NCBI GenBank assembly: GCA_016845785.1
Contig: JAERSH010000018.1
Span: 1-64,000, forward strand
Origin: Fidelibacterota bacterium
Lineage (GTDB): Bacteria; Fidelibacterota; Marinisomatia; Marinisomatales; TCS55
Direction of reading: 5' to 3'
DNA length: 64,000 bases
A model generated the notes under the pieces. It was not told the DNA's origin. It ran no database searches and worked only from the letters and a program-made list of their open reading frames with translations. Position numbers and translations under genes: made by a program. This document shows, one piece after another, positions 18,971 to 31,843 of this stretch. Every line of letters starts with the position of its first letter. Positions within the stretch are counted from its first letter, which is position 1.

Positions 18971-20304
18971 GCAATTTGACACCCAAAGAAATTGTATCAG
19001 AATTAGATCGATATATTGTAGCCCAAGATAGTGCTAAGCGGGCTGTTGCCATTGCATTGAGAAATCGATGGAGACGCCAGCAAGTTGCGGGAGATATGCG
19101 AAATGAAATCGTGCCCAACAATATCATCCTCATTGGGCCCACTGGTGTGGGTAAAACAGAAATATCCCGTCGGTTAGCCAAACTGGCCAAAGCACCTTTT
19201 GTGAAAGTAGAAGCAAGCAAATTTACAGAAGTAGGATATGTGGGCCGAGATGTTGAATCTATAGTGAGAGATCTCACCGATGTGGCCATGTCCATCGTGA
19301 AGCGTGAAAAACAGACTGAAGTACAGGCGTTGGCAGAAACGCTGGCAGAAGAACGGATATTAGATTCACTTTTTCCAATTGATGGAACCCATAAGCGAAC
19401 TGAAGCCGAAGAAGCACGTCATGAAAAAACGAGAGAACGATTAAGGAAGAAACTTCAAAATGGTGATTTTGAAGATCGAGATATTGAAATCGACGTAACG
19501 GAAGAAGCAGGCCCCATGATGCAGGTTGTCGGTCCGTTGGGCGGTGATGATCTGGGCATGAATATCAAAGAGATGCTCTCTAACGTCATGCCGGGGCAGA
19601 AAAAACGTAGAAAGATGCCCGTTTCCGAAGCGCGAAATATTCTCAATGATATGGAAGCGGATAGTCTCATGGATCAAGATGAATTGGTGCGCATGGCCAA
19701 AGACAGGGTCGAAAATAATGGCATTGTATTCTTGGATGAAATTGACAAAATCGTTGATGAGGGCAGTGGAGGATCCGGCCCGGATGTAAGCCGTGAAGGT
19801 GTGCAGCGAGATTTGTTACCGATTGTTGAAGGAAGCCGAGTGCCTACAAAGTATGGCATGGTAAAAACAGATCATATCCTGTTTATTGCTGCCGGCGCTT
19901 TCCATGTATCATCTCCATCAGATATGATTCCGGAATTGCAAGGTCGATTTCCAATTCGTGTTGAAATGGATAAACTGACTGTGAATGATTTTGTAAAAAT
20001 ATTAAAGCATCCGGAATCGTCGTTAATTAAACAGTATATGGCTCTTTTGGGTGCAGAAAATGTTACACTCAAATTTGATACAGATGCGATTCGCGCCATT
20101 GCGAAGATTGCTGCAGAGGTGAACTCCAAAATGGAAAATATCGGTGCACGCCGATTGCATACTGTCATGACAACATTATTGGATGACTATATGTTTGATG
20201 AATCCAGTGGACGGAAAAAGACCATTACCATTACCAAAAAATTAGTGGATAAAAAATTAAAGGATATTGCTGAGGATCAAGACCTGAGTAAATACATTCT
20301 ATAA
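18967..20304 (+). CDS. hslU: HslU ATPase, unfoldase of the HslUV protease
   Basis: AAA+ unfoldase of 445 residues. The N-terminus LTPKEIVSELDRYIVAQDSA is characteristic; Walker A GPTGVGKTEISRRLAK, pore loop TEVGYVGRDVES, Walker B GIVFLDEIDKIVDEG, and sensor-2 ENIGARRLHTVMT. The C-terminal tail EDQDLSKYIL matches the conserved peptide that inserts into HslV. The I-domain lies at about 110-240. Overlap with hslV indicates coupled translation. Confidence 0.97.
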   Translation: MSNLTPKEIVSELDRYIVAQDSAKRAVAIALRNRWRRQQVAGDMRNEIVPNNIILIGPTGVGKTEISRRLAKLAKAPFVKVEASKFTEVGYVGRDVESIVRDLTDVAMSIVKREKQTEVQALAETLAEERILDSLFPIDGTHKRTEAEEARHEKTRERLRKKLQNGDFEDRDIEIDVTEEAGPMMQVVGPLGGDDLGMNIKEMLSNVMPGQKKRRKMPVSEARNILNDMEADSLMDQDELVRMAKDRVENNGIVFLDEIDKIVDEGSGGSGPDVSREGVQRDLLPIVEGSRVPTKYGMVKTDHILFIAAGAFHVSSPSDMIPELQGRFPIRVEMDKLTVNDFVKILKHPESSLIKQYMALLGAENVTLKFDTDAIRAIAKIAAEVNSKMENIGARRLHTVMTTLLDDYMFDESSGRKKTITITKKLVDKKLKDIAEDQDLSKYIL

Positions 20305-21234
<930 letters not shown>

Positions 21235-21247
21235 CTTTCTTGATCGA

Positions 21248-22228
21248 ATGACCGATTCAGAACTCAAATCAATCGCAGCCAATATCCTTCGGGAAGAAGG
21301 GCAAGAGCTGATGAATGCAGCCGATCGCATTCCTGAGCCTATGGCTCAAGTCTGTGAAATAATTGCCAATCATCCCGGAAAGGTAGTGATCTGTGGTATG
21401 GGGAAATCAGGACTGATTGCTCAAAAAATCGCCGCAACATTATGCAGCATTGGAAATAAAGCAGTCTTTCTTCATGCGGCAGAAGCAGTCCATGGCGATT
21501 TAGGCATTTATGCTCCCGGCGATCCAACGATCGTTATTTCCAAAAGCGGTGCCACAGAAGAAATGGTACGATTGATTCCCATATTAAAAGAATTCAATTC
21601 TCCATTAATTGGTATTCTCGGGAATTTAAAATCACCCTTAGCTGACCAGATGGATGTGGTATTGGATGCATCCGTTTCAAAAGAAGCAGATCCACTGGGC
21701 ATCGTGCCCACATCGAGCACCACATTAACATTGGCAATAGGAGATGCCCTTGCAGCTGTACTGATGAGTCACCGTGGATTTGACCATGAGGATTTTGCCA
21801 AACTGCATCCGGCCGGAGATTTAGGAAGACGATTACGGCTTACCGTCGAAAAAATTATGCAGCCCATTCAAAATGTGGCCACGGTTCATTTAAAAGATAA
21901 GCTGAGAAAAGTCGTGATCGAAATGACAGAGAAGCCCCAAGGTGCAGCCCTTGTTATGGATGGAGACAGTACTCTTTTGGGCATTGTAACCGAGGGTGAT
22001 TTAAGACGATGTTTAGCTGAAAATGGTGATATTGATCAAACGACAGTTAGTGAAGTCATGACAGAAAATCCAGTGTCGATCAATCTGGAAGCGCCACTAA
22101 AAGATGCGGTTACATTAATGGAAGATCGGGAATCACAGATATCTGTTCTACCTGTGGTAAATGGAAATGGAAAGTCCTGTGCCGGTTTACTCCGTCTCCA
22201 TGACGTGTATCAGACGCGGCTTTTCTAA
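21248..22228 (+). CDS. kdsD: Arabinose-5-phosphate isomerase (KdsD/KpsF/GutQ family)
   Basis: Converts ribulose 5-phosphate to arabinose 5-phosphate, the first step to Kdo. The N-terminal SIS domain has VVICGMGKSGLIAQKIAATL, HAAEAVHGDLG and the phosphosugar-binding SKSGATEEM; KLHPAGDLGRRL follows. Two CBS domains occupy about 205-320 (VMDGDSTLLGIVTEGDLRRC). I start at ATG 21248 (326 residues); a TTG at 21218 inside argF would add ten residues with no support. With kdsA, B and C the whole route to CMP-Kdo is encoded within 12 kb. Confidence 0.94.
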   Translation: MTDSELKSIAANILREEGQELMNAADRIPEPMAQVCEIIANHPGKVVICGMGKSGLIAQKIAATLCSIGNKAVFLHAAEAVHGDLGIYAPGDPTIVISKSGATEEMVRLIPILKEFNSPLIGILGNLKSPLADQMDVVLDASVSKEADPLGIVPTSSTTLTLAIGDALAAVLMSHRGFDHEDFAKLHPAGDLGRRLRLTVEKIMQPIQNVATVHLKDKLRKVVIEMTEKPQGAALVMDGDSTLLGIVTEGDLRRCLAENGDIDQTTVSEVMTENPVSINLEAPLKDAVTLMEDRESQISVLPVVNGNGKSCAGLLRLHDVYQTRLF

Positions 22229-22229
22229 T

Positions 22230-23033
22230 TTATTTATATGATTCCCACCGGACTTCATATGTTCGGTAGGAGACTTCATCATCCTCGGTTAAGGGGATAA
22301 CCATCCGAAATTCACTGATTGTCCCGGGCTCCATAGCCGTATCTGATCGGATGCCAGTGTAATATTTTTGATTTTGACCGGTGACAAATATAGAGTCTTG
22401 TCTAATTAATTCAGTGGTAGGGGACCAAAGATTTGCAATCACTCGCACAAAATCTGCCCGTTTTGATCCCATATTTTTTAGCGTCCCGGTAATCTCTTCT
22501 CGATCTGGGAATGCATTGACAAAAGGCTCTGAAACCAATTCAACTTTGGCGATGGGTGGAAGATCTTCAGTGATATTGATCACACGATCCCGCTCAATCA
22601 TTAGCTGTCCAATGGTTGTTTGAACAATTATGCCTAGATCGTCCTCTTCAATAATTTCGCCATTGACGATGGTACCATTTTGCAATTCAATACGGTGACG
22701 AAGTTGAGGGACTTTGATTAAGTTCAATAATTCTTCATCAATGGTAGGCATGGCGCCTTTGCCTTCTTCATATATGGCAATAACCTGTTTTAAAGAATCC
22801 ATTTGTTGATTCAATTGGTCAATACTGGATTGCAATTGAAAGAAAGGATCTCCCGGTTCCAATTTATCTGCTTTTTCTTTCAATGGCCGAATATCGGGTA
22901 AAGGCTTTTGGATGGTATCTGCAGGCGTCGTTTCTTCAATGGCCACGGCTGCCGTTGTATCTACCAAAACTGAGTCCGCCTCCTGGCCAAAAATAACAGT
23001 CGAAAAAGTGATGAATATGATTCGTTTAATCAT
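22230..23033 (-). CDS. Exported protein with coiled coil, LSm-like segment and FxLYD-type domain
   Basis: A 267-residue protein; the start at 23033 gives MIKRIIFITFSTVIFGQEA, a plausible signal peptide, while earlier in-frame ATGs would put 22 polar residues before it. An acidic Thr/Pro-rich linker is followed by a coiled coil (FFQLQSSIDQLNQQMDSLKQ). RIELQNGTIVNGEIIEEDDL then GQLMIERDRVINI resembles a small beta-barrel seen in envelope proteins. The end (TGTLKNMGSKRADFVRVIAN and MEPGTISEFRMVIP) matches the FxLYD domain. It overlaps the upstream HEAT lipoprotein gene by 8 nt. Function unknown. Confidence 0.75.
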   Translation of the reverse strand: MIKRIIFITFSTVIFGQEADSVLVDTTAAVAIEETTPADTIQKPLPDIRPLKEKADKLEPGDPFFQLQSSIDQLNQQMDSLKQVIAIYEEGKGAMPTIDEELLNLIKVPQLRHRIELQNGTIVNGEIIEEDDLGIIVQTTIGQLMIERDRVINITEDLPPIAKVELVSEPFVNAFPDREEITGTLKNMGSKRADFVRVIANLWSPTTELIRQDSIFVTGQNQKYYTGIRSDTAMEPGTISEFRMVIPLTEDDEVSYRTYEVRWESYK

Positions 23034-24162
23034 TAACAGCTTCTGCGTTTTGGTGGGCTTCGAAAGTCCGCCGTTTGATTTCTTGCGCATACTGATCATA
23101 TTGCCCCAAGTCTCTCACTGTCTGGATGACGGCATCGTGTAATTTATATTGTTCATAATCAGATAAAATAGGCATAATGGAAGGGATAACTGTTTCATCG
23201 CTCACATCGGCCAGTTTGCCGATTGCTTTTGTACGAATGTCTAAGGGATAATCATCATTCATGGCCACTTCCAACACGGCTCTACGAATTTCTGGATCAT
23301 CAAATTCACCCAAAGCCTCCAGCAAGGTGTTGAGCATTTGATAATATTCGTCCTTACCGCTGCGATAGGTTTGAAGGAGGGCCAAAACTAGATTTTCTTC
23401 TTTCACCCCCCGCATGGTATTCAGTGCAAAATCCTTCACTTCCAAATTAGTTTCAGGATCATTTAATAATTCGGCAAATGCGCCTGCCACTTGGCTCGGA
23501 TCTTTTTTGCCGAGGATTTCTACCGCACGATTTCGTATCCCCAAGTTCACATTGGGGTCACGGGAAATTTGTGTCAGAATTGGCACCACCTCATCCGTAC
23601 CTAAAGCACCAAGGGTTTCTGTTAGCAATTTTTCTGTTCGATTGAAATTATTTCGACTCACTTCATATAAATCAAGTAATGCCAGAACCTGATCTTTGGT
23701 CCGTACTTTATTAAGATTTTGCACCAATGCCATTTGCAATGTATTGGTCTTTTCCTCCACCTTATTCATGGCATTCACCATGGCATCGGCGGCTCTGGGA
23801 TCATCTCGGAATTCAGCCAACAATTCAATGGATGCAATCATAAAAGAAACATCGAGTGCGGCCGCATCACCTACAGTTTCTGATAATGCATTGAGCGCTG
23901 TAGGGTGTTGGGTTTCTGCCAATGCTTTTCCCGCAGCCATACGAACGTCAAACGGTTGATTGGAATCATTATAAATGGCAATCATTTCTTCAAGTGCTTG
24001 GAGTTTACCTTCGCTAAAAGCAGTGCTGAGGTTTTCGATTAACTCATAAGAAATATCATCACTGGCGCTCTTTTTCCCGGGCCAAAACTTTTTAATCATC
24101 GAACACCCATCAATCCACAAGATGGATGTCAAGAGTAGTAGGATGAGGCTATGACGTTTCAT
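23026..24162 (-). CDS. HEAT-repeat lipoprotein
   Basis: A 378-residue protein whose N-terminus MKRHSLILLLLTSILWIDGC is a lipoprotein signal with Cys20. The remainder is a run of about nine HEAT repeats of 35-40 residues, with recurring D-x-R-A-x-A motifs such as QPFDVRMAAGKALAET, LGIRNRAVEILGKKD and YPLDIRTKAIGKLAD. HEAT arrays act as protein-binding scaffolds. The gene overlaps the LpxH-like gene before it by 14 nt and the FxLYD gene after it by 8 nt, so the three are one operon. Confidence 0.85.
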   Translation of the reverse strand: MKRHSLILLLLTSILWIDGCSMIKKFWPGKKSASDDISYELIENLSTAFSEGKLQALEEMIAIYNDSNQPFDVRMAAGKALAETQHPTALNALSETVGDAAALDVSFMIASIELLAEFRDDPRAADAMVNAMNKVEEKTNTLQMALVQNLNKVRTKDQVLALLDLYEVSRNNFNRTEKLLTETLGALGTDEVVPILTQISRDPNVNLGIRNRAVEILGKKDPSQVAGAFAELLNDPETNLEVKDFALNTMRGVKEENLVLALLQTYRSGKDEYYQMLNTLLEALGEFDDPEIRRAVLEVAMNDDYPLDIRTKAIGKLADVSDETVIPSIMPILSDYEQYKLHDAVIQTVRDLGQYDQYAQEIKRRTFEAHQNAEAVND

Positions 24163-24895
24163 GATCTTTCCAAAAATGTAGTTTTAGATCCTGGCCATCA
24201 AATTTTGCATAGGAAAAAAAGCTTAACCAGTCTCCAAGAATCAACAATTTACCACCGGTTAAGGGTAATTCCTTTGCTTGGTGATAATGGCCCGTAACAA
24301 AATAATCATATCCATCCTTAAACCTTTCATTGGCATGAATAGACATTTCATCCGCAATTTTATTATTATAAGCATCTGAATGCTCATAATGCTCACCTTT
24401 TTTAGATACCCATCGTGCAAAAGCGTAGCCAATCCGGGGATGAATCCAACGATAAGACCAAATAAATAACCGAGACCGAATGAATCCCCTTAAGAGTCTA
24501 TAGCCCCGATCCCAGGATAAATAACCATCCCCATGCGTGACAAAAAATCGTTTTCCATTCATATTGAATTCAGTATCAGTGAAATAGGTGTAATCAAATA
24601 ATGTATCCGTGATGAAATCCTGTACCCAATAATCATGATTCCCCAATACATAATGGACCTTTACCCCTGATTCACGAAGTTTCAGTATTTCATGATAAAA
24701 GGGGACGAATACTTTTGGGATCACATCCTTGTATTCAAAGTAGAAGTCGAAGAGGTCGCCATTGATAATTAATGTCCCACCCGTTTCCTTGACGTGACGA
24801 ATGAAACGGAATAAGATATCTTGGCGCCGAACCTCAGATTCTGATCTTTCTAACATCAAATGGATGTCGGAAATAAAATAGACGGGCAAATCCAT
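24149..24895 (-). CDS. UDP-2,3-diacylglucosamine diphosphatase-like metallophosphoesterase (LpxH-like)
   Basis: A 248-residue calcineurin-type metallophosphoesterase. All five metal motifs are present: YFISDIHLM, INGDLFDFYFEY, VLGNHDYW, FVTHGDG and VTGHYHQAKE. The GDLFDFW/Y-like and HGDGYLSWD stretches are those of the LpxH/LpxG branch, which cleaves UDP-diacylglucosamine to lipid X in lipid A synthesis. Nearby Kdo genes support a role in LPS synthesis, but a close relative acting on other substrates cannot be excluded. First gene of the minus-strand operon; divergent from the gene at 25032. Confidence 0.85.
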   Translation of the reverse strand: MDLPVYFISDIHLMLERSESEVRRQDILFRFIRHVKETGGTLIINGDLFDFYFEYKDVIPKVFVPFYHEILKLRESGVKVHYVLGNHDYWVQDFITDTLFDYTYFTDTEFNMNGKRFFVTHGDGYLSWDRGYRLLRGFIRSRLFIWSYRWIHPRIGYAFARWVSKKGEHYEHSDAYNNKIADEMSIHANERFKDGYDYFVTGHYHQAKELPLTGGKLLILGDWLSFFSYAKFDGQDLKLHFWKDHETS

Positions 24896-24934
24896 AGCAG
24901 ATAAACTAATGGTTTCACGAGGGGTCAGTCAATC

Positions 24935-24954
24935 CTGAAACGAGAAAATTTCAG
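24935..24954. promoter_or_regulatory. Inverted repeat CTGAAA-N8-TTTCAG in a divergent intergenic region
   Basis: The 136-bp gap between the LpxH-like gene (minus) and the protease/barrel gene (plus) must contain promoters for both. CTGAAA at 24935-24940 and TTTCAG at 24949-24954 form a symmetric site. The rest is AT-rich with runs of T. An operator is possible; there is no second copy to support it. Confidence 0.25.
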
Positions 24955-25031
24955 ATTAATTTTTTTAACGTTTTTTCAGGTTAATCGTCGAAATTCAGGA
25001 ACTATCGATTTAAATTCGACTTTATAAAGAC

Positions 25032-28000
25032 ATGAAACGAATTCTTTTCATCATCACTCTTTGCGCAGCATCCCTGCTGTCCGCCCAATCTTTTGGACAA
25101 AATAAGGTTCAATATCGGGAATTTGATTGGGAATTCATCTCATCCCCCCATTTTGACGTTTATTATTATGGTGATGAAATTGAATTGGCCAACTTTACCA
25201 TGGAAGCGGCCATTAAAGCCTACGAACAAATTGGTAAGCACTTGAGATGGACATTAAAAAAACGTGTATCCATCATTGTTTATCATTCCCATAATGAATT
25301 TCAGCAGAATAATGTTGTGGGTGTATATATGCAGGAGGGCATCGGCGGTGTAACCGAACTCTTTAAAAATCGTGTGGTGCTTCCCTTTGAAGGGGATTAT
25401 GAAGCATTTCGTCACGTGCTTCACCATGAATTGGTTCATGCCATGATTAATGATTTAATCTATGGTGGGCGGATGCAAAATGTAGTATCCAATCGTATTC
25501 AATTGGTATTGCCCCTTTGGGTGAATGAAGGCTTATCCGAATACCTTTCCATGAATTGGGATACTGAAGCAGATATGATCATCCGGGATTTGGCCATTAA
25601 CGAACGGATTCCCACCATCCGTGAACTAGAATTCTTTTTGGCTTATAAAGGTGGCCAATCGGTTTGGCGATTTATTGCATCGAAATATGGTCGTGAAAAG
25701 ATTGGTGAAGTATTTCAATCCATGAAACGATATGGAAATGCTGAAAAAGGATTTGAAGATGCATTGGGGATGGACTTTGAAGAGCTGACGGAACAGTGGC
25801 ACAAATATATTAAGCAAGAATATTTCCCCGATGTGGCTGGCCGAGATGAAGTAAAGGATATCGCTAAACGATTAACTGATCATAAAAAAGCCGGAAATTT
25901 CTATAATGTATCTCCAACCGTTTCTCCTGATGGCAGTAAGATTGCTGTGCTATCCGATCGATCGGGGTACATGGATATTTATATTTTGGATGCAGTTACG
26001 GGTAAAAAGAATAAGCGATTGGTAAAGGGAAGCCGCTCAATCAATTTTGAAGAATTGAAATTCCTCCAACCCGGGATTAGTTGGTCCCCTGATAGTAAAC
26101 AAATTGTGATTGCGGCAAAAGCAGGCGCCACCGATGCACTATATTTGATAGATGTAGAAACTGAAAAACAGGAAAAAATACCATTTAAACTGGATGGAGT
26201 TTTTACTGCTTCATGGAGCCCAGATGGTGAAAGTTTGGCATTTGTAGGAAATGAAGGTGGTGCAAGCGACATTTATGTTTATCATATTCCATCAAAAGAA
26301 TTAACCAACGTTACCGACGATATTTATTCCGACACTGAACCTTCATGGAGCCCTGATGGAAATAAGATTGCTTTTATTTCAGACCGGGGTAGTCGGAAAA
26401 ATGGTAAAAATACGACAGCAAAGGATATGATTGATCATTCCTATGATCAGAGTAATGTGTATACCATCGATGTAAACACATCCTCAATTGAACAAATCAC
26501 GGATACAGAATTCGATGAGAATTATCCCATTTTTTCCAACACAGAAAATGTGATCTTTTATACGGGCGATTACAACGGCACCTGGAATTTGTTTCGACAT
26601 GATTTAGATACAGGAGAGAGTACAGTCGTAACAAACCTCTTAACTGGATTATTCCAATTAAGTCTTACGAAGGATGATGGATCCATGGTATTCTCGGGCT
26701 ATTCCGGTTTGGGGTGGGATGTGTATCGGATGAATAATCCCTTAAATCTGGAAGCCACAGAAGTAGCACCGACCAATTATATATTAAATCGAGAAGAAAC
26801 CGATAAAGAAGAATTGGTGGATTTGCGTAAGCATAAACGTCAGGGTGCATCAGCCAATGTATCAGATTATTCCAATTATATTTTCGCTTGGGAGTTTGAA
26901 CACTATAATGATCAGGACCGTGAACAGGAGCCCGTGACGGTAAAAATTGACTCTTCCCGGATTACAGATGAAGGCGATTATATTCCTCAAGCTTATAAAA
27001 CCAAATTCAGTTTGGATGTGGCCCAAGGTACGTTGGGGTACAATAATGTATTTGGCCACCAGGGATTGCTCGTTTTCTATTTTAGTGATTTGATGGGCGA
27101 TCATCAAATTTCTTTGGCTATGGAATCGCAAATTTCATTGACCAACAGTGATTACTTTTTGAATTATGGGTTCTTGAAGCAGCGGATGAATTACTATTTC
27201 ACTTTGTTTCACCAAGCGGATTTCTTCTTTGCAGGATATGGTACGAATGAAATCGGTGTTTTAACAGAAATGACCGCACGGATGCGCCATTTTGGTGTGG
27301 CCGCCGTTGCGTCTCGACCCATCAATCGTTTCCATCGGATCGATGCAGGAATTGTATTTCATAATTTGGATTACAAACTATTTCAGATTGATCCAATTCT
27401 AAGACAAAATACCATCATGAATGATGATGGGTTTATTGCTGCCAACCCAACGTTGAGCTATATCTATGATAATTCTGTAAATGGATACACGGGCCCCATT
27501 GATGGATTTCGACAAAATACCACCTTAGAACTGAGTCCTGCCATGGGTGATAAGGGTATCTCCTTTCAAAAGTTGAAAGTGGATATGAGAAAATACCATA
27601 TGATCAACAGAGATTATTCCTTTGCAGGCCGTGTGTATTTTGGGACTAGCACCGGAAAGAATCCTCAAAAGTATTTTCTGGGTGGGATGCAAAACTGGCT
27701 GTTGGGCACCGGTGTTACAGATGGCAATAAAGACTCTGATACAAATGAAGCTCGGTGGCGGAATGTAATCCTGGATAGTGAGAATCAATCACTGCTTCAG
27801 GATATTTATTTTTCTGAATTTGCCTATCCGCTTCGAGGCGCTCGATTCTCTGAGCGATTTGGGACGAATGTGGTGTTAACCAATTTGGAATTTCGATTTC
27901 CATTGATTCAATATTTGGCATTGGGATTTCCATTTAAAATGGTTTTAGGAAATATACGCGGCCATGTATTTATGGATATCGGTGCCGCTTGGGATGACCA

Positions 28001-28202
28001 ACGGGAATTCTCAGATTTTGCTTATCTACAGGCCAAATATGGAAATGATCTTCCGGATAAATTTTCACCATGGGTACGCTCAATTGGATACGGTATCAAA
28101 TTACCTATTTTTATGATGTGGCGCATTGAAGCGGCCTACGATTGGACGGATAGTGGCCTCTCAAAACCACAATGGTATCTATCCATTGGATATGATTGGT
28201 AA
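25032..28202 (+). CDS. Outer-membrane fusion: peptidase-MA-like domain, PD40 beta-propeller and Omp85-like barrel
   Basis: A 1056-residue protein with signal peptide MKRILFIITLCAASLLSAQ. Residues about 35-270 form a gluzincin-like zinc peptidase domain: HHELVHAM at about 131-138 and, downstream, WVNEGLSEYLS, giving HExxH plus a third ligand Glu. Residues about 285-580 carry TolB/PD40 propeller blades (VSPTVSPDGSKIAVLSDRSG, ASWSPDGESLAFVGNEGG, PSWSPDGNKIAFISDRGS). The last 400 residues are beta-barrel-like, ending in TDSGLSKPQWYLSIGYDW, a bacterial surface antigen (D15) type end. The substrate of the protease, if active, is unknown. Confidence 0.88.
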   Translation: MKRILFIITLCAASLLSAQSFGQNKVQYREFDWEFISSPHFDVYYYGDEIELANFTMEAAIKAYEQIGKHLRWTLKKRVSIIVYHSHNEFQQNNVVGVYMQEGIGGVTELFKNRVVLPFEGDYEAFRHVLHHELVHAMINDLIYGGRMQNVVSNRIQLVLPLWVNEGLSEYLSMNWDTEADMIIRDLAINERIPTIRELEFFLAYKGGQSVWRFIASKYGREKIGEVFQSMKRYGNAEKGFEDALGMDFEELTEQWHKYIKQEYFPDVAGRDEVKDIAKRLTDHKKAGNFYNVSPTVSPDGSKIAVLSDRSGYMDIYILDAVTGKKNKRLVKGSRSINFEELKFLQPGISWSPDSKQIVIAAKAGATDALYLIDVETEKQEKIPFKLDGVFTASWSPDGESLAFVGNEGGASDIYVYHIPSKELTNVTDDIYSDTEPSWSPDGNKIAFISDRGSRKNGKNTTAKDMIDHSYDQSNVYTIDVNTSSIEQITDTEFDENYPIFSNTENVIFYTGDYNGTWNLFRHDLDTGESTVVTNLLTGLFQLSLTKDDGSMVFSGYSGLGWDVYRMNNPLNLEATEVAPTNYILNREETDKEELVDLRKHKRQGASANVSDYSNYIFAWEFEHYNDQDREQEPVTVKIDSSRITDEGDYIPQAYKTKFSLDVAQGTLGYNNVFGHQGLLVFYFSDLMGDHQISLAMESQISLTNSDYFLNYGFLKQRMNYYFTLFHQADFFFAGYGTNEIGVLTEMTARMRHFGVAAVASRPINRFHRIDAGIVFHNLDYKLFQIDPILRQNTIMNDDGFIAANPTLSYIYDNSVNGYTGPIDGFRQNTTLELSPAMGDKGISFQKLKVDMRKYHMINRDYSFAGRVYFGTSTGKNPQKYFLGGMQNWLLGTGVTDGNKDSDTNEARWRNVILDSENQSLLQDIYFSEFAYPLRGARFSERFGTNVVLTNLEFRFPLIQYLALGFPFKMVLGNIRGHVFMDIGAAWDDQREFSDFAYLQAKYGNDLPDKFSPWVRSIGYGIKLPIFMMWRIEAAYDWTDSGLSKPQWYLSIGYDW

Positions 28203-28221
28203 AAAAATACCTTAATTGGTT

Positions 28222-28260
28222 AAAACGTAATTATGTAAAAATAAATCAATTACGTTTTAA
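28222..28260 (+). terminator. Probable transcription terminator after the protease/barrel gene
   Basis: Arms at 28222-28233 (TAAAACGTAATT) and 28249-28260 form a perfect 12-bp stem with a 15-nt AT-rich loop, 20 bp after the stop codon at 28202. The stem has only two G-C pairs, so termination may be weak. Confidence 0.5.
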
Positions 28261-28354
28261 ATAATTATTTATCAGTTATTTTCCCTACCTGGCAAATGGA
28301 ATATGTGATTCCCCTTGATTCTGGTCGGTACCGTTTTCAATTTCTCACCCATAA

Positions 28355-30843
<2,489 letters not shown>

Positions 30844-30844
30844 T

Positions 30845-31780
30845 TTGAAACGGTTAATCACTCTATTGTTCATTGGATTCAGCTTTGGCCAAACGGTGAG
30901 CTTTATGCGGTTCTATGCCAACGACCAAAACTTTATGGCCGATGATCGCATGATGGCGTCCATGCGATTTGGTCAACCCCACATTCAAGTATTTTACAAT
31001 GATCAAAAGCAGGCTATAATTATAGAACGTATCAACGCAAAAGGAGATGTGTCGGCTCGAGAATATTTTGAATATGGTGAAAGAGATAAAATACAACGAC
31101 AGTTCTTTTTAAATGCCGATCAACGGCCGGACAGTCTGATTCAATTTGGGATGGATGAACCGTGGTCCATTGAGTTCCGAAAGGCATTACCTCAAAAGGT
31201 TCGACATTATTATACGGATCAAGAATCTAAGTTTATACTCAACACTTCTGATCAAATTGAATCCATACGGTTTCAAAACCTAAATGGCATTCAATACGGC
31301 CAAATTGATTTTATTTATGATCATTTGGGATTTTTAAAAGGCGAAGTGTGGACATCCATTCCTGATAATAGGATCATTCGGCGATACGCTTATGCCATCG
31401 ATATGCTGACGGGAAAGAAAGAGATTTGGGAATATGATTCAAGTGGACAGGAAATAAGTCACGTAGCCCTGACGCGGCCACCGGCAGAACGACTCTATAA
31501 AACACCACCACCGCGAACGGGTAACCAACTAGACGAAATATCAATTATTCTGGAAGATATTCGAGAGAAAGATCTCAAAATTCCATTCGATGTTTTTATC
31601 CCGAAAACAGATCATGATCTTATGGTGTTAACCAATGGCGACAGTTTATTGGTCAATGTGATAGACATTGGCAATCAACGAGTGACATTTCAAATTGTTG
31701 GTGAACCAGATACGTTGATTATGCCCAAATTCCGTGTGGAATCTATCACCTCTAAGTATGGTGAACGCATTTTCCCTTAA
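30845..31780 (+). CDS. Exported protein of unknown function
   Basis: A 311-residue protein, TTG start one base after the tgt stop. MKRLITLLFIGFSFGQ is a clear signal peptide. The body contains repeated YxxxG-type strands with aromatic residues (SAREYFEYGERDKIQRQFFL, YGQIDFIYDHLGFLKGEVWT, LTGKKEIWEYDSSGQEISHV), like the tandem beta-hairpins of YD/MORN-like repeats. The final 60 residues (LMVLTNGDSLLVNVIDIGNQ) resemble the small beta-barrel segment found in the FxLYD protein at 22230. No catalytic motif was found. Confidence 0.7.
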   Translation: MKRLITLLFIGFSFGQTVSFMRFYANDQNFMADDRMMASMRFGQPHIQVFYNDQKQAIIIERINAKGDVSAREYFEYGERDKIQRQFFLNADQRPDSLIQFGMDEPWSIEFRKALPQKVRHYYTDQESKFILNTSDQIESIRFQNLNGIQYGQIDFIYDHLGFLKGEVWTSIPDNRIIRRYAYAIDMLTGKKEIWEYDSSGQEISHVALTRPPAERLYKTPPPRTGNQLDEISIILEDIREKDLKIPFDVFIPKTDHDLMVLTNGDSLLVNVIDIGNQRVTFQIVGEPDTLIMPKFRVESITSKYGERIFP

Positions 31781-31843
31781 CTTGCATTGCGATAACCACA
31801 TGGGGTAAATTAACCGATTCATAACCACATACCTGAGACTCGA

